The notes: generated from the sequence alone by a model not told the origin. Positions 16,030 to 24,217 are shown, counted from the first letter of the stretch. The stretch: 64,000 nucleotides of DNA from VRUE01 sp963706605 (GCA_963706605.1 OY970165.1:1116001-1180000), one strand, 5' to 3'. Program-made: numbers and translations.

Positions 16030-16782
16030 ATGGCAGGGGAGCTTCGCTACGAGCGGGTTGGGGCGGCGGCGGTGCTGACCATCGACCGACCGGCGCGCCG
16101 CAACGCGATCGACGCGGCGGCCGCGGAGCTGTTTCGGCAGGGCCTGCGCGACTTCGAGGCCGACGAGGACGCCCGCGTGCTGATCCTCACCGGGGCGGGC
16201 GGCGAGGCTTTCTGCGCCGGCGCCGACCTGAAGGCGCTCGACCTCGACGTCGACCACCCCGAGGGGCCGATGGGGCCGACCCGCCTCACGCCTGCGAAGC
16301 CGGCGATCGCCGCGGTCGATGGCTGGTGCCTGGCGGGCGGGGTCGAGATGGCGCTCTGGTGCGACCTGCGGATCGCCACCCCAGGCTCCACCTTCGGTCT
16401 CTTCGAGCGCCGCTGGGGGGTGCCGCTGGTCGACGGCGGCACGCAGCGGCTGCCGCGCGTGGTCGGTATGGGCCGGGCTCTGGAGCTGATCCTCACCGGG
16501 CGCCCGGTCGCGGCCGAGGAGGCGCACCGGATCGGGCTCGTCAACGAGATCGCTGAGCCGGGCGCTCACCTCGAGCTGGCCCTGGAGCTGGCCGAGCGGA
16601 TCGCCTCCTTCCCGCAGGAGACGATGCTGGCCGACCGCCGCGCCGCGATCGAGGGCTTCGGCCTGCCCTTGTCAGACGGCATAGCTTTGGAGCACCGCCT
16701 CGGTCGCGAGACCCTCCACATAGCCGTTGAGGGCGCCTCGCGCTTCGCTGCCGGAGAGGGTCGTCACGGCGAGGGCGTCTGA
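16030..16782 (+). CDS. Enoyl-CoA hydratase/isomerase family protein
   Basis: 250 residues of the crotonase fold. Visible: TIDRPARRNAID at the N terminus, the first oxyanion-hole loop GEAFCAGADLKAL, the second oxyanion-hole loop DGWCLAGGVEMALWCDLRIA, and FERRWGVPLVDGGTQRLPR where the acidic catalytic residue region lies. Acts on acyl-CoA thioesters in the cytoplasm, probably in fatty-acid or aromatic-acid catabolism. TACTCT 8 nt before the ATG and no Shine-Dalgarno suggest a leaderless transcript. Ends 8 bp before a palindromic element. The nearby TetR genes may regulate it, which is inference only. Confidence 0.85.
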   Translation: MAGELRYERVGAAAVLTIDRPARRNAIDAAAAELFRQGLRDFEADEDARVLILTGAGGEAFCAGADLKALDLDVDHPEGPMGPTRLTPAKPAIAAVDGWCLAGGVEMALWCDLRIATPGSTFGLFERRWGVPLVDGGTQRLPRVVGMGRALELILTGRPVAAEEAHRIGLVNEIAEPGAHLELALELAERIASFPQETMLADRRAAIEGFGLPLSDGIALEHRLGRETLHIAVEGASRFAAGEGRHGEGV

Positions 16783-16789
16783 CAACGCC

Positions 16790-16910
16790 CAGAGGAGTCC
16801 GGGGTAGGGGGCGGAACGTCTTGTACTTTTTCGTCGAGAGCCAGCGGGCGCCAGCAGCAATCCGCGTCTTCGAAAAAGTTAAGTGGAGTCCCCTACCCCG
16901 GACTCCTCTG
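16790..16910. repeat. Palindromic element, family B copy 1, at a convergent junction
   Basis: 121 bp. Perfect 21-bp outer arms 16790-16810 (CAGAGGAGTCCGGGG then TAGGGG) and 16890-16910. Inside are GGAACGTCTTGTACTTTTTC and, on the other side, GAAAAAGTTAAGTGGA, both conserved in the second copy at 28140-28249 in opposite orientation. Sits between the enoyl-CoA hydratase and a converging TetR gene. Confidence 0.88.
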
Positions 16911-16918
16911 TCCTTGAC

Positions 16919-17626
16919 TCACCCCTCGCGCGTGACAACCCGCCGCATCTCGTCTTCGGCCGCTTCCGGGCCCAGGTAGGGCATCAGGACCGCGAAGACG
17001 AGGTCGGGCAGGATCCGCTTCAGCTCGGGGCCGCGACCGGCGCGGATCTCGTCGAAGATCATCGAGGTGGCTCCCCCGACCGCGAAGCGGGCGGTGTCAG
17101 CCGGCAGCTCGTCGCCCTGACCGGAGTAGGTGCGGCCCTCCTCGAGGAAGGGCGTGAAGCGGGCGAGCGCGGCGCGGTAGCGCTCACGGGCGTCGTCGCC
17201 GGCCGCGGTCACCTCGACCATCGCCATCCGAGCGATGTCGGCCTCGATCGCGAGCAGCTCGACCAGCGCCCCCAGCCCGGCCGCGATCTGCTCCGGCCAG
17301 GGCTCGTCGGCTGCCGCCTCGAAGGCGGCGGTTACGTGGGCTACCAGGACGTCGAACACCGCGTCATAGGCCTCGAGGAAGCAAGCGCCCTTGTCGTCGA
17401 ACAGCTCGAAGAAGGTGTCCTCTGAGACGCCGGCGAACTCGACCACGTCAGCCACCGTCGTCGCCTCGTAGCCCTTGGCCGCCGAGACCCTGACTATTGC
17501 CTCCAGCAACCGCTCGCGCTGGGAGCGGACCGCGTATGCGCGCGGCAAGCCGTGACTGTTCTGGATTCGAAGTGGATGGCGAATCCATCGCCATCCAATG
17601 TAGGGCAGGATTCGCGGCCTGTCCAA
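16919..17626 (-). CDS. TetR/AcrR family regulator
   Basis: N-terminal helix-turn-helix: SHGLPRAYAVRSQRERLL leads into VSAAKGYEATTVADVVEFAG and SEDTFFELFDDKGACFLEAY, the TetR DNA-binding signature. The C-terminal ligand domain ends DLVFAVLMPYLGPEAAEDEM, like the other TetR proteins in this cluster (LLP-L-EF-L-PY-G-EAA). TTG at 17626 (235 aa) is taken as start because the conserved SHGLPR lead seen in the paralogues needs residues upstream of the only other option, a TTG 78 bases later. A 23-bp dyad (17574-17596) falls within or just before the 5' end. Effector and targets unknown. Confidence 0.75.
   Translation of the reverse strand: MDRPRILPYIGWRWIRHPLRIQNSHGLPRAYAVRSQRERLLEAIVRVSAAKGYEATTVADVVEFAGVSEDTFFELFDDKGACFLEAYDAVFDVLVAHVTAAFEAAADEPWPEQIAAGLGALVELLAIEADIARMAMVEVTAAGDDARERYRAALARFTPFLEEGRTYSGQGDELPADTARFAVGGATSMIFDEIRAGRGPELKRILPDLVFAVLMPYLGPEAAEDEMRRVVTREG
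17574..17596. promoter_or_regulatory. Perfect dyad, possible TetR operator
   Basis: GGATGGCGA, 5 nt, TCGCCATCC: a 23-bp palindrome with perfect 9-bp arms just upstream of the DNA-binding region of the TetR gene and downstream of the preceding TetR stop. Position and symmetry suit an autoregulatory operator; if translation begins at 17626 it lies in the coding sequence, so this is tentative. Confidence 0.4.
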
Positions 17627-17638
17627 CCCTGTGCGGCG

Positions 17639-18338
17639 CTAGGTTCGCGCGGCCTGCATCTCCTCGGCAGCCGCCTCCGCGCCGAAGTAGGGAAGCACCG
17701 CGAAGTACATGAACTCGGGCAGCAGCCCGCGGAAGCCCTCGCATGCCCCGGTGGAGAGCCGTGAGTGGACGACGGCGTGGATTCCGGCGACTATGCCCTC
17801 CGGGGCGATCTGCGGTGGTGACTCGGACTCGTCCGCCTCCAGCGCGGGCCAAATCGATGAAATCGGTGACTCTTTTCATCGCTTCGGCACGTTTTGCCAG
17901 CGCCTCGGGGCCCGCGGCGTGCACCTCGACGATGATTCCCCGGCCAATGTCCGGCTCGGCGTCGAGGTAATCGAGCAGGCCGCCAAGGCCCGACCGCAGC
18001 TTGCCCCGCCAGCTCTCCTCGCTCGCCGCGGCCTTTGCCACCAGCCCTTCGAGCCGTTCGACGCCGGCCTCGAACGCCGCCAGATAACAGCTGTCCTTGT
18101 CGGCGAAGTTGTCGTAGAAGGCTTGCCGATAAAGGCCGGTCCGGTCGAGAACCGTGCGTACCGAGGCCGCGTCGTAGCCCTCTGCGCCGACGGCTTCGAG
18201 CATCCCCTCGAGGATCTTTTCGCGCTTCGGGGAGTCCACGAGCTCGAGCTTGGGAGCAAGAGGGAGTGCGTCCACTTCCCTGATCGTGCCGGTCCCCTCG
18301 GCCCCTGCCCGGACCCTGGTTGCGGCCTGCTTCCCCAT
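17639..18338 (-). pseudogene. TetR/AcrR regulator interrupted by a frameshift
   Basis: The first about 165 residues (from ATG 18338) are a normal TetR: EKILEGMLEAVGAEGYDAASV, the helix-turn-helix, then YRQAFYDNFADKDSCYLAAF. Near 17845 the frame changes: after FIDLAR the correct continuation, LEADESESPPQ to FMYFAVLPYFGAEAAAEEM and stop at 17639, is in another frame, consistent with one extra base. The C-terminal part matches the ends of the neighbouring TetR proteins, so the two halves belong together. Could be true decay, a sequencing error, or rarely recoding. Upstream it is divergent from the next TetR with about 115 bp between them. Confidence 0.8.
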
Positions 18339-18453
18339 TGTCGTCCCTTCCTTCGTGATCTAGGGAACAGGTTGTCTGGAGTCCGGTACTGTAGCGGTAT
18401 ATCGCCAATCCGTCCAGCTTGAATCTGGCCGGTCGGCGAGTAGCCTGGATTCT

Positions 18454-19131
18454 GTGGCTGAACGCGCCCCTCAGGCGATCCGAATGCCCCCCGGGCGGCA
18501 CCCTCTTCCACGCGAGTTCATCACCCAGCACCAGCGCGCCCGCATCATCGCGGCCCTCGCCGAGGAGACGGTCGAGAAGGGCTACCGGGCCGTCACCGTG
18601 GCCGACATCGTGCGCCGGGCTGGGATCGCCCGCAACACCTTCTACGAGAACTTCTCCTCAAAGGAGGACTGTTTCCTCGCCGCTTCGGAGTTTGCGGTCA
18701 AAGAGGCGCTGCAGCGCGTCGTCGACGCCGCCAGCAAGGTCGACAGCTGGCCCGCCAGGGTCAACACCGGCCTCGCGGCCTTCCTCCACTACGTCGCCAC
18801 CGAGCCGGCGCTTGCCCGCACCTGCATCGTCGAGGCGCTCTCGGCCGGCCCCGCCGCGGTCGAGCGCTACGAACGCTCGATCCAGGCGTTCGTGCCGCTC
18901 TTCCGGATGGGCCGCAAGGTCGCGCCGAACGGCGAGGACCTACCGGGGACACTCGAGGAGACGATCGTCGGTGGAGTCTTCTGGATCATCTACCAGCGCA
19001 TAGTGATGGGCCAGGTGGAGGACATCGAGGAGCTTCTGCCTGAGTTGGTCGAGTTCTCGCTCACCCCGTACGTCGGCGCCGAGGCCGCGAAGCGGACGGC
19101 AGCCGAGTCACCGTCCACGACCTCCGGCTGA
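18454..19131 (+). CDS. TetR/AcrR family regulator
   Basis: 225 residues. Lead RMPPGRHPLPREFITQHQRA, helix-turn-helix EKGYRAVTVADIVRRAGIAR and NTFYENFSSKEDCFLAASEF, followed by an all-helical ligand domain ending ELVEFSLTPYVGAEAAKR. GTG start at 18454 is 7 nt after TAGCCT (18441-18446), a leaderless-type promoter. Shares the PPGRH-LPRE lead with the second half of the fused TetR downstream and with the regulator at 23627, marking them as recent paralogues. Divergent from the frameshifted TetR. Confidence 0.85.
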   Translation: MAERAPQAIRMPPGRHPLPREFITQHQRARIIAALAEETVEKGYRAVTVADIVRRAGIARNTFYENFSSKEDCFLAASEFAVKEALQRVVDAASKVDSWPARVNTGLAAFLHYVATEPALARTCIVEALSAGPAAVERYERSIQAFVPLFRMGRKVAPNGEDLPGTLEETIVGGVFWIIYQRIVMGQVEDIEELLPELVEFSLTPYVGAEAAKRTAAESPSTTSG

Positions 19132-19216
19132 GCCGGGGAGCGGCCGTGCGACGCCCGAGTCAGGGAGCTCGGCGGGGTGGGTCCACGAAGGCTGGGACTG
19201 GAGGCCTCATGCGCTA

Positions 19217-20575
19217 GTGCTCGATACGAAGAGTCATGATCGGACCGGCAGCTCCGAGCGCGACCAGATCCTCGCCGCCCTGATCGATATCGCCGCCGAG
19301 CGAGGCTACGGCGAAACGACGATCGAGCTGGTCCTCGAACGAGCCGGGCTCGACCGGCCCGCCTTCGACCGCCATTTCCGCGGCAAGTACGACTGCTTCC
19401 TGTCCGCCTGGCAACAGTTGAACGAGGAGTGCCTGGAGACGATGGTGAGGGCTTACGAGAGCCGCGAGGAGTGGCCCGATCGCCTTCGCGCCGTCGCCTA
19501 CGAGGTGATCGAGGGGCTGCGCCACGACCCCAGCCGCGCCTCGTTCGGGATCGAGGTGCTCGCCTCCGGCGATGCCGCCCGCGCCCGGCGTGACATGACG
19601 ATGCGGGTGATCGCCTCGCTGATCGACGCCGGCCGCCAGGAGATGGACGACCCTGAGGCCGTCCCCCACACGACCGCCGAGGCGCTCGCCGGCTCCGCCT
19701 ACGGCCAGATCTACTCCCGCGTCGTGCGTGGCGCGGTCGAGGAGCTCCCCGACCTTGTCCCCCAGCTGATGTCGGCGGCCGTGATGCCCTATCTGGGCGT
19801 CGAGGCGGCGATGGACGAGCTGAGCCGCGATTCCGATGGACCGGCACGGTATGGTCGCAGTGTGGCAAGAAAACGTGCAGACAAATCCCAGAAACCACCC
19901 AGCGTCGGAGCCGAGGACTATCCGCCCGAGCTGGCGCGCCTGCCGCCCGGCCGCCATGGCCTGCCCCGCGAGTTCGTCACCCATAACCAGCGCGAGCGGC
20001 TGATCGCCGGAATCGCCGAGGCCGTCGCCGAGAACGGCTACTCGGGGACGACGATCGCCCACATCACCCGCGCCGCCGCGGTCTCCCGCCGCACCTTCTA
20101 CGAGCATTTCTCCAGCAAGGACGAGTGCTTCGTCGCCGCCTACGACGCGGTGATGGGCGAGCTGCGCCAAAGGGTCACCGCGGCCTTCGAGGAAAACGAG
20201 GAGTGGCCGCCGGCGATCAAGGCCGGGATCGAGGCGATGCTGCAGTTCCTCGCCGCCGAGCCGAACCTGGCCCGCCTCTGCATGGTCGAGGCGCTGGTCG
20301 CCGGCCCGGCCGTGGTCGAGCGCTACGACGCGGCGATCCAGAGCTTCGTCCCCTACTTCCAGGAGGGCCGCGAGGGCCGCTCGCCCGAGGTTCTCTCCCG
20401 CCTCTCGCCGACCACCGAGGAAGCGCTGGTCGGCGGCATGGTCTCGCTGATCTCCCGCCGCATCATCGCCGGCAAGGCGGAGGAGCTGGAGGAGCTGCTC
20501 CCCGACCTGGTCGAGTTCACCCTGACGCCGTACCTGGGCAGCGCCGAGGCGGCGAAGGTCGCCAAGCAGGACTGA
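19217..20575 (+). CDS. Tandem TetR-TetR fusion regulator
   Basis: 452 residues containing two complete TetR units in one frame. Unit 1: helix-turn-helix about residues 16-62 (ERGYGETTIELVLERAG, DRPAFDRHFRGKYDCFLSAW) and ligand domain ending VMPYLGVEAAMDELSRD near 205. A basic linker (205-241) follows. Unit 2: LPPGRHGLPREFVTHNQRER, helix-turn-helix about 258-304, ligand domain ending EFTLTPYLGSAEAAKVA. Normal TetR proteins are about 200 residues with one unit. An in-frame GTG at 19862 (residue 216) preceded by TATGGT 6 nt upstream could also produce unit 2 alone. Either a true pseudo-dimeric repressor or two genes whose intervening stop was lost. Confidence 0.85.
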   Translation: MLDTKSHDRTGSSERDQILAALIDIAAERGYGETTIELVLERAGLDRPAFDRHFRGKYDCFLSAWQQLNEECLETMVRAYESREEWPDRLRAVAYEVIEGLRHDPSRASFGIEVLASGDAARARRDMTMRVIASLIDAGRQEMDDPEAVPHTTAEALAGSAYGQIYSRVVRGAVEELPDLVPQLMSAAVMPYLGVEAAMDELSRDSDGPARYGRSVARKRADKSQKPPSVGAEDYPPELARLPPGRHGLPREFVTHNQRERLIAGIAEAVAENGYSGTTIAHITRAAAVSRRTFYEHFSSKDECFVAAYDAVMGELRQRVTAAFEENEEWPPAIKAGIEAMLQFLAAEPNLARLCMVEALVAGPAVVERYDAAIQSFVPYFQEGREGRSPEVLSRLSPTTEEALVGGMVSLISRRIIAGKAEELEELLPDLVEFTLTPYLGSAEAAKVAKQD

Positions 20576-20582
20576 GGCTGCC

Positions 20583-21788
20583 TCAGACGGCTTCGGGCTG
20601 GGGCTCTGCGTCGGTCGCGAGCGCTTCCGGCTGGGGGCCGGAAGCCGGCGCCGCTTCGTCCGCTTCTTCGGGAACGGCCTTCGCGTCCGGGGGCAGGAGC
20701 GTGATCGCGGCGGCGATCTCCTCGTCGAGCGCCGCTCCCCAGACCGGCCGCTGCAGCCTCGCCGCGACCGAGCCGAGGCCCCCGAGGATCCCTTTCCAGG
20801 TGATACCCACCGCGCCGGCGACGGTGACGACGCCGAGCGCGGTCGCCCCGGCGCCGGGGTTCTTGACGAGCAGGAAGGAGCCGACCAGGAGCAGAACCAG
20901 GGCGACTGCGATCGGCAGGAGCACGCCGCGCACCAGGCGGGCGCCGTGCTCGAGCGCCCGCACCGCGGTGGCGAAATAGGCATGGAGCTCGAGCATCGCC
21001 ACCCCTGACTTCTCGCCCGAGAGCAGCGCTCTCCAGACCTCGCCCTGGCGGGCGAGTGAGGCGCGGATGTCGTTTCCGTCGTCCTCCCAGACCATCTCCC
21101 GCGGCGAGCCGATGGGGATCGGCCCCGTCCGCCCGTATTCGGGTTTCTCCACCCACCGCCGCCACTCGCCGCAGGAGAGACGCACGGCCCGGCTGGCGTG
21201 GTCGGGAAAGAGCGAGCAGAGATCGGCGAGCCCCTCGCCCAGCTGCGCGATGTTGGGCCGCCCGAACTCCTGTTTCAGGGACCTCTCGTCCTGCGGCGCG
21301 TTGGAGATCGTCGCCAGGGAGACGCCGAGGTGGTAAGCCTTCGCCAGGCGGGGGTCGCCGGCGCTCAGGGCCTGGGAGAGCGCGCGGTGAGCGTGGTAGA
21401 GGTCGCGGCGCGGATTGGGGCGCTCCCCGTGCTGGTCGCCGTCGAGACCGTCGAGGTGGCCGCTCGCCTTCGACAGCAGAGAGCCATCCCCGCCGCTGGT
21501 CGCGAACTGGGCGTTGAACCTCTCGATAGCGCTTCTCACCTGCCCCAGGCGGATCAGCGATTGCTCCCGCTCGGAGAAGCCGCTGGGCGCGGGCAGTCGC
21601 TCCGGCGCGTCCCTCCACTCTTCCCAGCTCGGCACTGCGTTCGAGAGGTAGAGAAGACAGACGTTCCAACCAAGGCTGAAGGCCTGGCTGACCGGGATGA
21701 CGGGCGCCTCGACGGCGGCATCCGGTGCGCCGCCGTTGCTCTGCGCGAGATCCGGACCCGCTGCCTTCTGCACCTCGGCGGTCGCCAT
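20583..21788 (-). CDS. Hypothetical two-helix membrane protein
   Basis: 401 residues from ATG 21788, not recognised as a named family. An N-terminal soluble region of about 280 residues rich in charged and Trp residues (PVSQAFSLGWNVCLLYL, REQSLIRLGQVRSAIERF, LSCGEWRRWVEKPEYGR) is followed by two adjacent membrane helices (GVLLPIAVALVLLLVGSFLLV and ALGVVTVAGAVGITWKG) and an acidic Ala/Pro/Glu-rich tail. Similar architecture is seen in actinobacterial proteins of unknown function. Convergent with the fused TetR gene (7 bp apart). Upstream AT-rich sequence (21825-21840) may hold its promoter. Confidence 0.65.
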   Translation of the reverse strand: MATAEVQKAAGPDLAQSNGGAPDAAVEAPVIPVSQAFSLGWNVCLLYLSNAVPSWEEWRDAPERLPAPSGFSEREQSLIRLGQVRSAIERFNAQFATSGGDGSLLSKASGHLDGLDGDQHGERPNPRRDLYHAHRALSQALSAGDPRLAKAYHLGVSLATISNAPQDERSLKQEFGRPNIAQLGEGLADLCSLFPDHASRAVRLSCGEWRRWVEKPEYGRTGPIPIGSPREMVWEDDGNDIRASLARQGEVWRALLSGEKSGVAMLELHAYFATAVRALEHGARLVRGVLLPIAVALVLLLVGSFLLVKNPGAGATALGVVTVAGAVGITWKGILGGLGSVAARLQRPVWGAALDEEIAAAITLLPPDAKAVPEEADEAAPASGPQPEALATDAEPQPEAV

Positions 21789-21836
21789 GCGCGCCAGCCT
21801 CCCACAGAGCTTGCTCCAGCGCAAGATTTTTATTGA

Positions 21837-22409
21837 CTATAAAGAACGTGCGCGTTTGGCAGCGGGGTCATCCTCGCCGAAGAACTGCAGGAAAGCGAGG
21901 CGGGTGAGGTCGGGCAGCAGCCGCTCGACCTCGGCGCTGCGGCCGGCGGCGATCTCGAGGCAGAGGGATTCCTCGATCGCACCGGCCATGAAGCCGGCCG
22001 TCATCGGACTGGCGCCCGGTCGCGCGGCCGGTTCGCCGCGCGCCCCGTCGAGAGCGTCGGTGAGCCGCTCGACCAGCCGTTGGTGGACGATCCAGGCCTC
22101 GCCGCGCGCGGAGCGCACCTCGAGCAGCAGCGCCTTGGCCAGCAGCGGTTGCTCGGCGACGAAGCGCAGCAGTTGGGCGAGGCCGGCGCAGAAGCCCTCG
22201 CGCCAGCTCGCCGCGCTACGGCACGACTCGAGCAGCTCCCCGGCGAGCTCCTCCGCGGCGCTCTCGTAGGCTCGCGCGAAGCAGGCCTCCTTGCTGCCGA
22301 AGCGGCGGTGGAAGCGGTCCTGCGTGATGCGGGCGCGCTCAGCCACCTCGCGCACCGTCGCCTTCGCGTAGCCCAGCTCACCGGCGGTCAGCAGCATCGT
22401 CTCCAGCAC
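21837..22409 (-). CDS. TetR/AcrR family regulator, possibly 5'-truncated
   Basis: 190 residues from GTG 22409: helix-turn-helix AGELGYAKATVREVAERARI, QDRFHRRFGSKEACFARAY, then a helical domain ending LLPDLTRLAFLQFFGEDDPA. Unlike the paralogues it lacks the PPGRH-LPRE lead; the frame stays open upstream but that sequence is antisense to another gene remnant. The start therefore falls right at the junction (about 22410-22447) where the neighbouring secreted-protein fragment begins, suggesting both were cut by one rearrangement. The helix-turn-helix itself is intact. Confidence 0.72.
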   Translation of the reverse strand: MLETMLLTAGELGYAKATVREVAERARITQDRFHRRFGSKEACFARAYESAAEELAGELLESCRSAASWREGFCAGLAQLLRFVAEQPLLAKALLLEVRSARGEAWIVHQRLVERLTDALDGARGEPAARPGASPMTAGFMAGAIEESLCLEIAAGRSAEVERLLPDLTRLAFLQFFGEDDPAAKRARSL

Positions 22410-22446
22410 CCCTCGACCACCCAGGAGGCTCTGCTTGCTTGTGAAC

Positions 22447-22893
22447 CCTCCTTGATCGGAGAAGGCCACTTCTCGGCAAACGTCCGCTTCCCCGAGCAGT
22501 CCCCCTTTCCCTCCGAGGGGAAGGTATTGGCCTTCAGCGGAGTGCTCAGGGGACAGTCGGTGATCTTCGCCCACATCTACGGCACCAAGCCGGTCCCGAC
22601 CTCCTACGTCCTTCCTTTGACGATCTCCCACAAAGGCGGGATGTTCGGCACCGTGATGCACGCCTCCCTGCCCGAAGCCACGGGGGAATGGGGATACGTA
22701 ACGGGCCTTGATCTGAAGCTGGGACGCACCTACTCGGTCCACGGTAAGAAGCGGAGCTTCCTCTCCGCAGGATGCCCTGCTCCGAAGGGGTTTCCCCGGG
22801 GCTCTCTTCCCCCTCGTCAAAAGCACCTTTGCCTTCGTCGGAGGCAAGACCCTGACCGCGACCCTGAACAGAAGCTGCAAGGCGAAGGGATAG
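22447..22893 (+). pseudogene. C-terminal fragment of a secreted actinobacterial protein, frameshifted
   Basis: Starting about 22447 the plus strand encodes SANVRFPEQSPFPSEGKVLA, IYGTKPVPTSYVLPLTISHK and GLDLKLGRTYSVHGKKRSF, then SAGCPAPKGFP; one extra C in the run at about 22795-22798 shifts the frame, after which GALFPLVKSTFAFVGGKTLT and a terminal RSCKAKG complete the domain. I recognise this pattern as the C-terminal part of a secreted protein group frequent in Solirubrobacterales, whose function is unknown. No signal peptide or start is present, so it is a 5'-truncated remnant. Stop 4 bp before the next gene. Confidence 0.7.
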
Positions 22894-22896
22894 ACC

Positions 22897-23595
22897 ATGA
22901 AGCAACTCTCAAAGCGACTCAGCTATGCAAACGTCGTCTCCACGATCGCTCTCTTTTTGGCCTTGGGAGGAGCTACCGCCTACGCAGTTCAACAACTTCC
23001 TCCGAAGTCGATCGGCGCCAAGCAGCTTCGCCCGGGTGCCGTCACCGCCGACAAGATCAGAAAGCACGCCGTCACCGCGCCGAAGATCGAAGCCAACGCG
23101 GTGAAGAGCGGCAAGATCGCCGCAGGGGCGGTGAAGGAAGCAAAGCTCGCAAACGCCTCGGTCACCAACCAAAAGCTCGCAAGCGGAGCGGTCTCCACCG
23201 AGAAGATCGCCAACGATGCAGTCGGTGGCGCGCAGGTGAACGAGTCGACGTTCTCCCAGGTGCCGAGCGCCCACGCGGCAGATACCTCGACCTTCGCCGA
23301 ATCTGCGAACCCGGTCGCCTTTGCCGCGGTCAGCCAGGAAGGGAACGTCGATACGGCCCAGTCCAAGGGAGCGATCACCGTCACCCAGGGCAAAGAAGGC
23401 GGCATCTACTGCGTCTCGGTTTCAGGCTTTGCTCCAAGGGGAGCCCAGGTCACCCCCCGCTACAACGGATCGGGTGGACTCACCGCCTACGTAACGATCG
23501 GGGGGACGGGGGACTGTGCGGCTCCCGCGGTCGAGGTGCAGACGCACAACGGGGGGCTGGTCAAAGCTCCGTTTTACGTTGTGCTGTATCGGTAG
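22897..23595 (+). CDS. Exported protein with decapeptide repeats
   Basis: 232 residues: signal-peptide-like N terminus (LSYANVVSTIALFLALGGAT), then at least seven tandem 10-residue repeats of the form A-V-x-x-x-K-I/L-x-x-x (AVTADKIRKH, AVTAPKIEAN, AVKSGKIAAG, AVKEAKLANA, SVTNQKLASG, AVSTEKIAND), and a C-terminal beta-rich domain with GGIYCVSVSGFAPRGAQVTP and a closing PFYVVLY. The regular period and alternating hydrophobics suggest a beta-solenoid stalk carrying a globular head, as in surface or fibre-like proteins. Cys residues in the head could form a disulfide. The N-terminal motif is widespread in this bacterial order. Function unknown. Confidence 0.7.
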   Translation: MKQLSKRLSYANVVSTIALFLALGGATAYAVQQLPPKSIGAKQLRPGAVTADKIRKHAVTAPKIEANAVKSGKIAAGAVKEAKLANASVTNQKLASGAVSTEKIANDAVGGAQVNESTFSQVPSAHAADTSTFAESANPVAFAAVSQEGNVDTAQSKGAITVTQGKEGGIYCVSVSGFAPRGAQVTPRYNGSGGLTAYVTIGGTGDCAAPAVEVQTHNGGLVKAPFYVVLYR

Positions 23596-23626
23596 GAGTG
23601 CGGGGCTCGGTCGGCGGCGTAGCGTG

Positions 23627-24217
23627 ATGGACGTGGCCGACGCAGAGAGGAGCCGCCGCTTGCCGCCAGGGTCCCACGGGATCCCGGCGGACGTAGTTGC
23701 GCGTAACCAGCGCGAACGACTGTTTGCGGCGATGGCGGAGGTCTGCGCGGAGCGGGGGTATGCCGATGCCTCTGTCGCTGCGGTGTCGAAGCGGGCCGGT
23801 GTCTCCTCGGTCACCTTCTACAAGCAGTTCGCCGACAAGCAGGACTGCATGCTGGCCACTCACCGGCAATTGCTGGGGAGGTTGCTGGAGGAGATCGACC
23901 GAGCCGGCGAGGCAAAGGCGCGGGTGACGATTCGCACCGCCTTGGCGTTGTTCGCCGCCGACGCCCCTTCGGCACGGCTGCTGACCGTCGAGATCCTGGC
24001 CGCCGGCCCGGAAGGCGCGGAGCGCCACAACGCGATGGTCGAGGCCTTGGCGGAGCGGCTGTCGGGCGCCTCCGGTGGTTCCCGCCCGCTCAACGCGGAG
24101 TGGGCGCGGACCGCCGGCATTCTCGCCCTGGTCGGCAAGCTGGTTGTCGCGGGCGACGCCGACCGCCTCCCTGAGCTCGAGGACGAATTGGTCGCGACGG
24201 TTTCGCCACAGGTCTGA
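23627..24217 (+). CDS. TetR/AcrR family regulator
   Basis: 196 residues. Lead SRRLPPGSHGIPADVVARNQ, helix-turn-helix AERGYADASVAAVSKRAGVS and TFYKQFADKQDCMLATHRQL, then a ligand domain ending LPELEDELVATVSPQV. Shares the PPG-H-(L/I)P lead with the regulators at 18454 and 19217. A GTG three bases upstream of the ATG is an alternative start. It follows the decapeptide-repeat gene by 31 bp, too far for tight coupling. Effector unknown. Confidence 0.83.
   Translation: MDVADAERSRRLPPGSHGIPADVVARNQRERLFAAMAEVCAERGYADASVAAVSKRAGVSSVTFYKQFADKQDCMLATHRQLLGRLLEEIDRAGEAKARVTIRTALALFAADAPSARLLTVEILAAGPEGAERHNAMVEALAERLSGASGGSRPLNAEWARTAGILALVGKLVVAGDADRLPELEDELVATVSPQV

Noticed and set aside
22080..23627. 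515-residue plus-strand frame spanning TetR, remnant and repeat gene
   Set aside because: It is antisense to TetR at its start, becomes the secreted-protein remnant in the middle, and is out of frame with the repeat gene at the end; no single protein is encoded.
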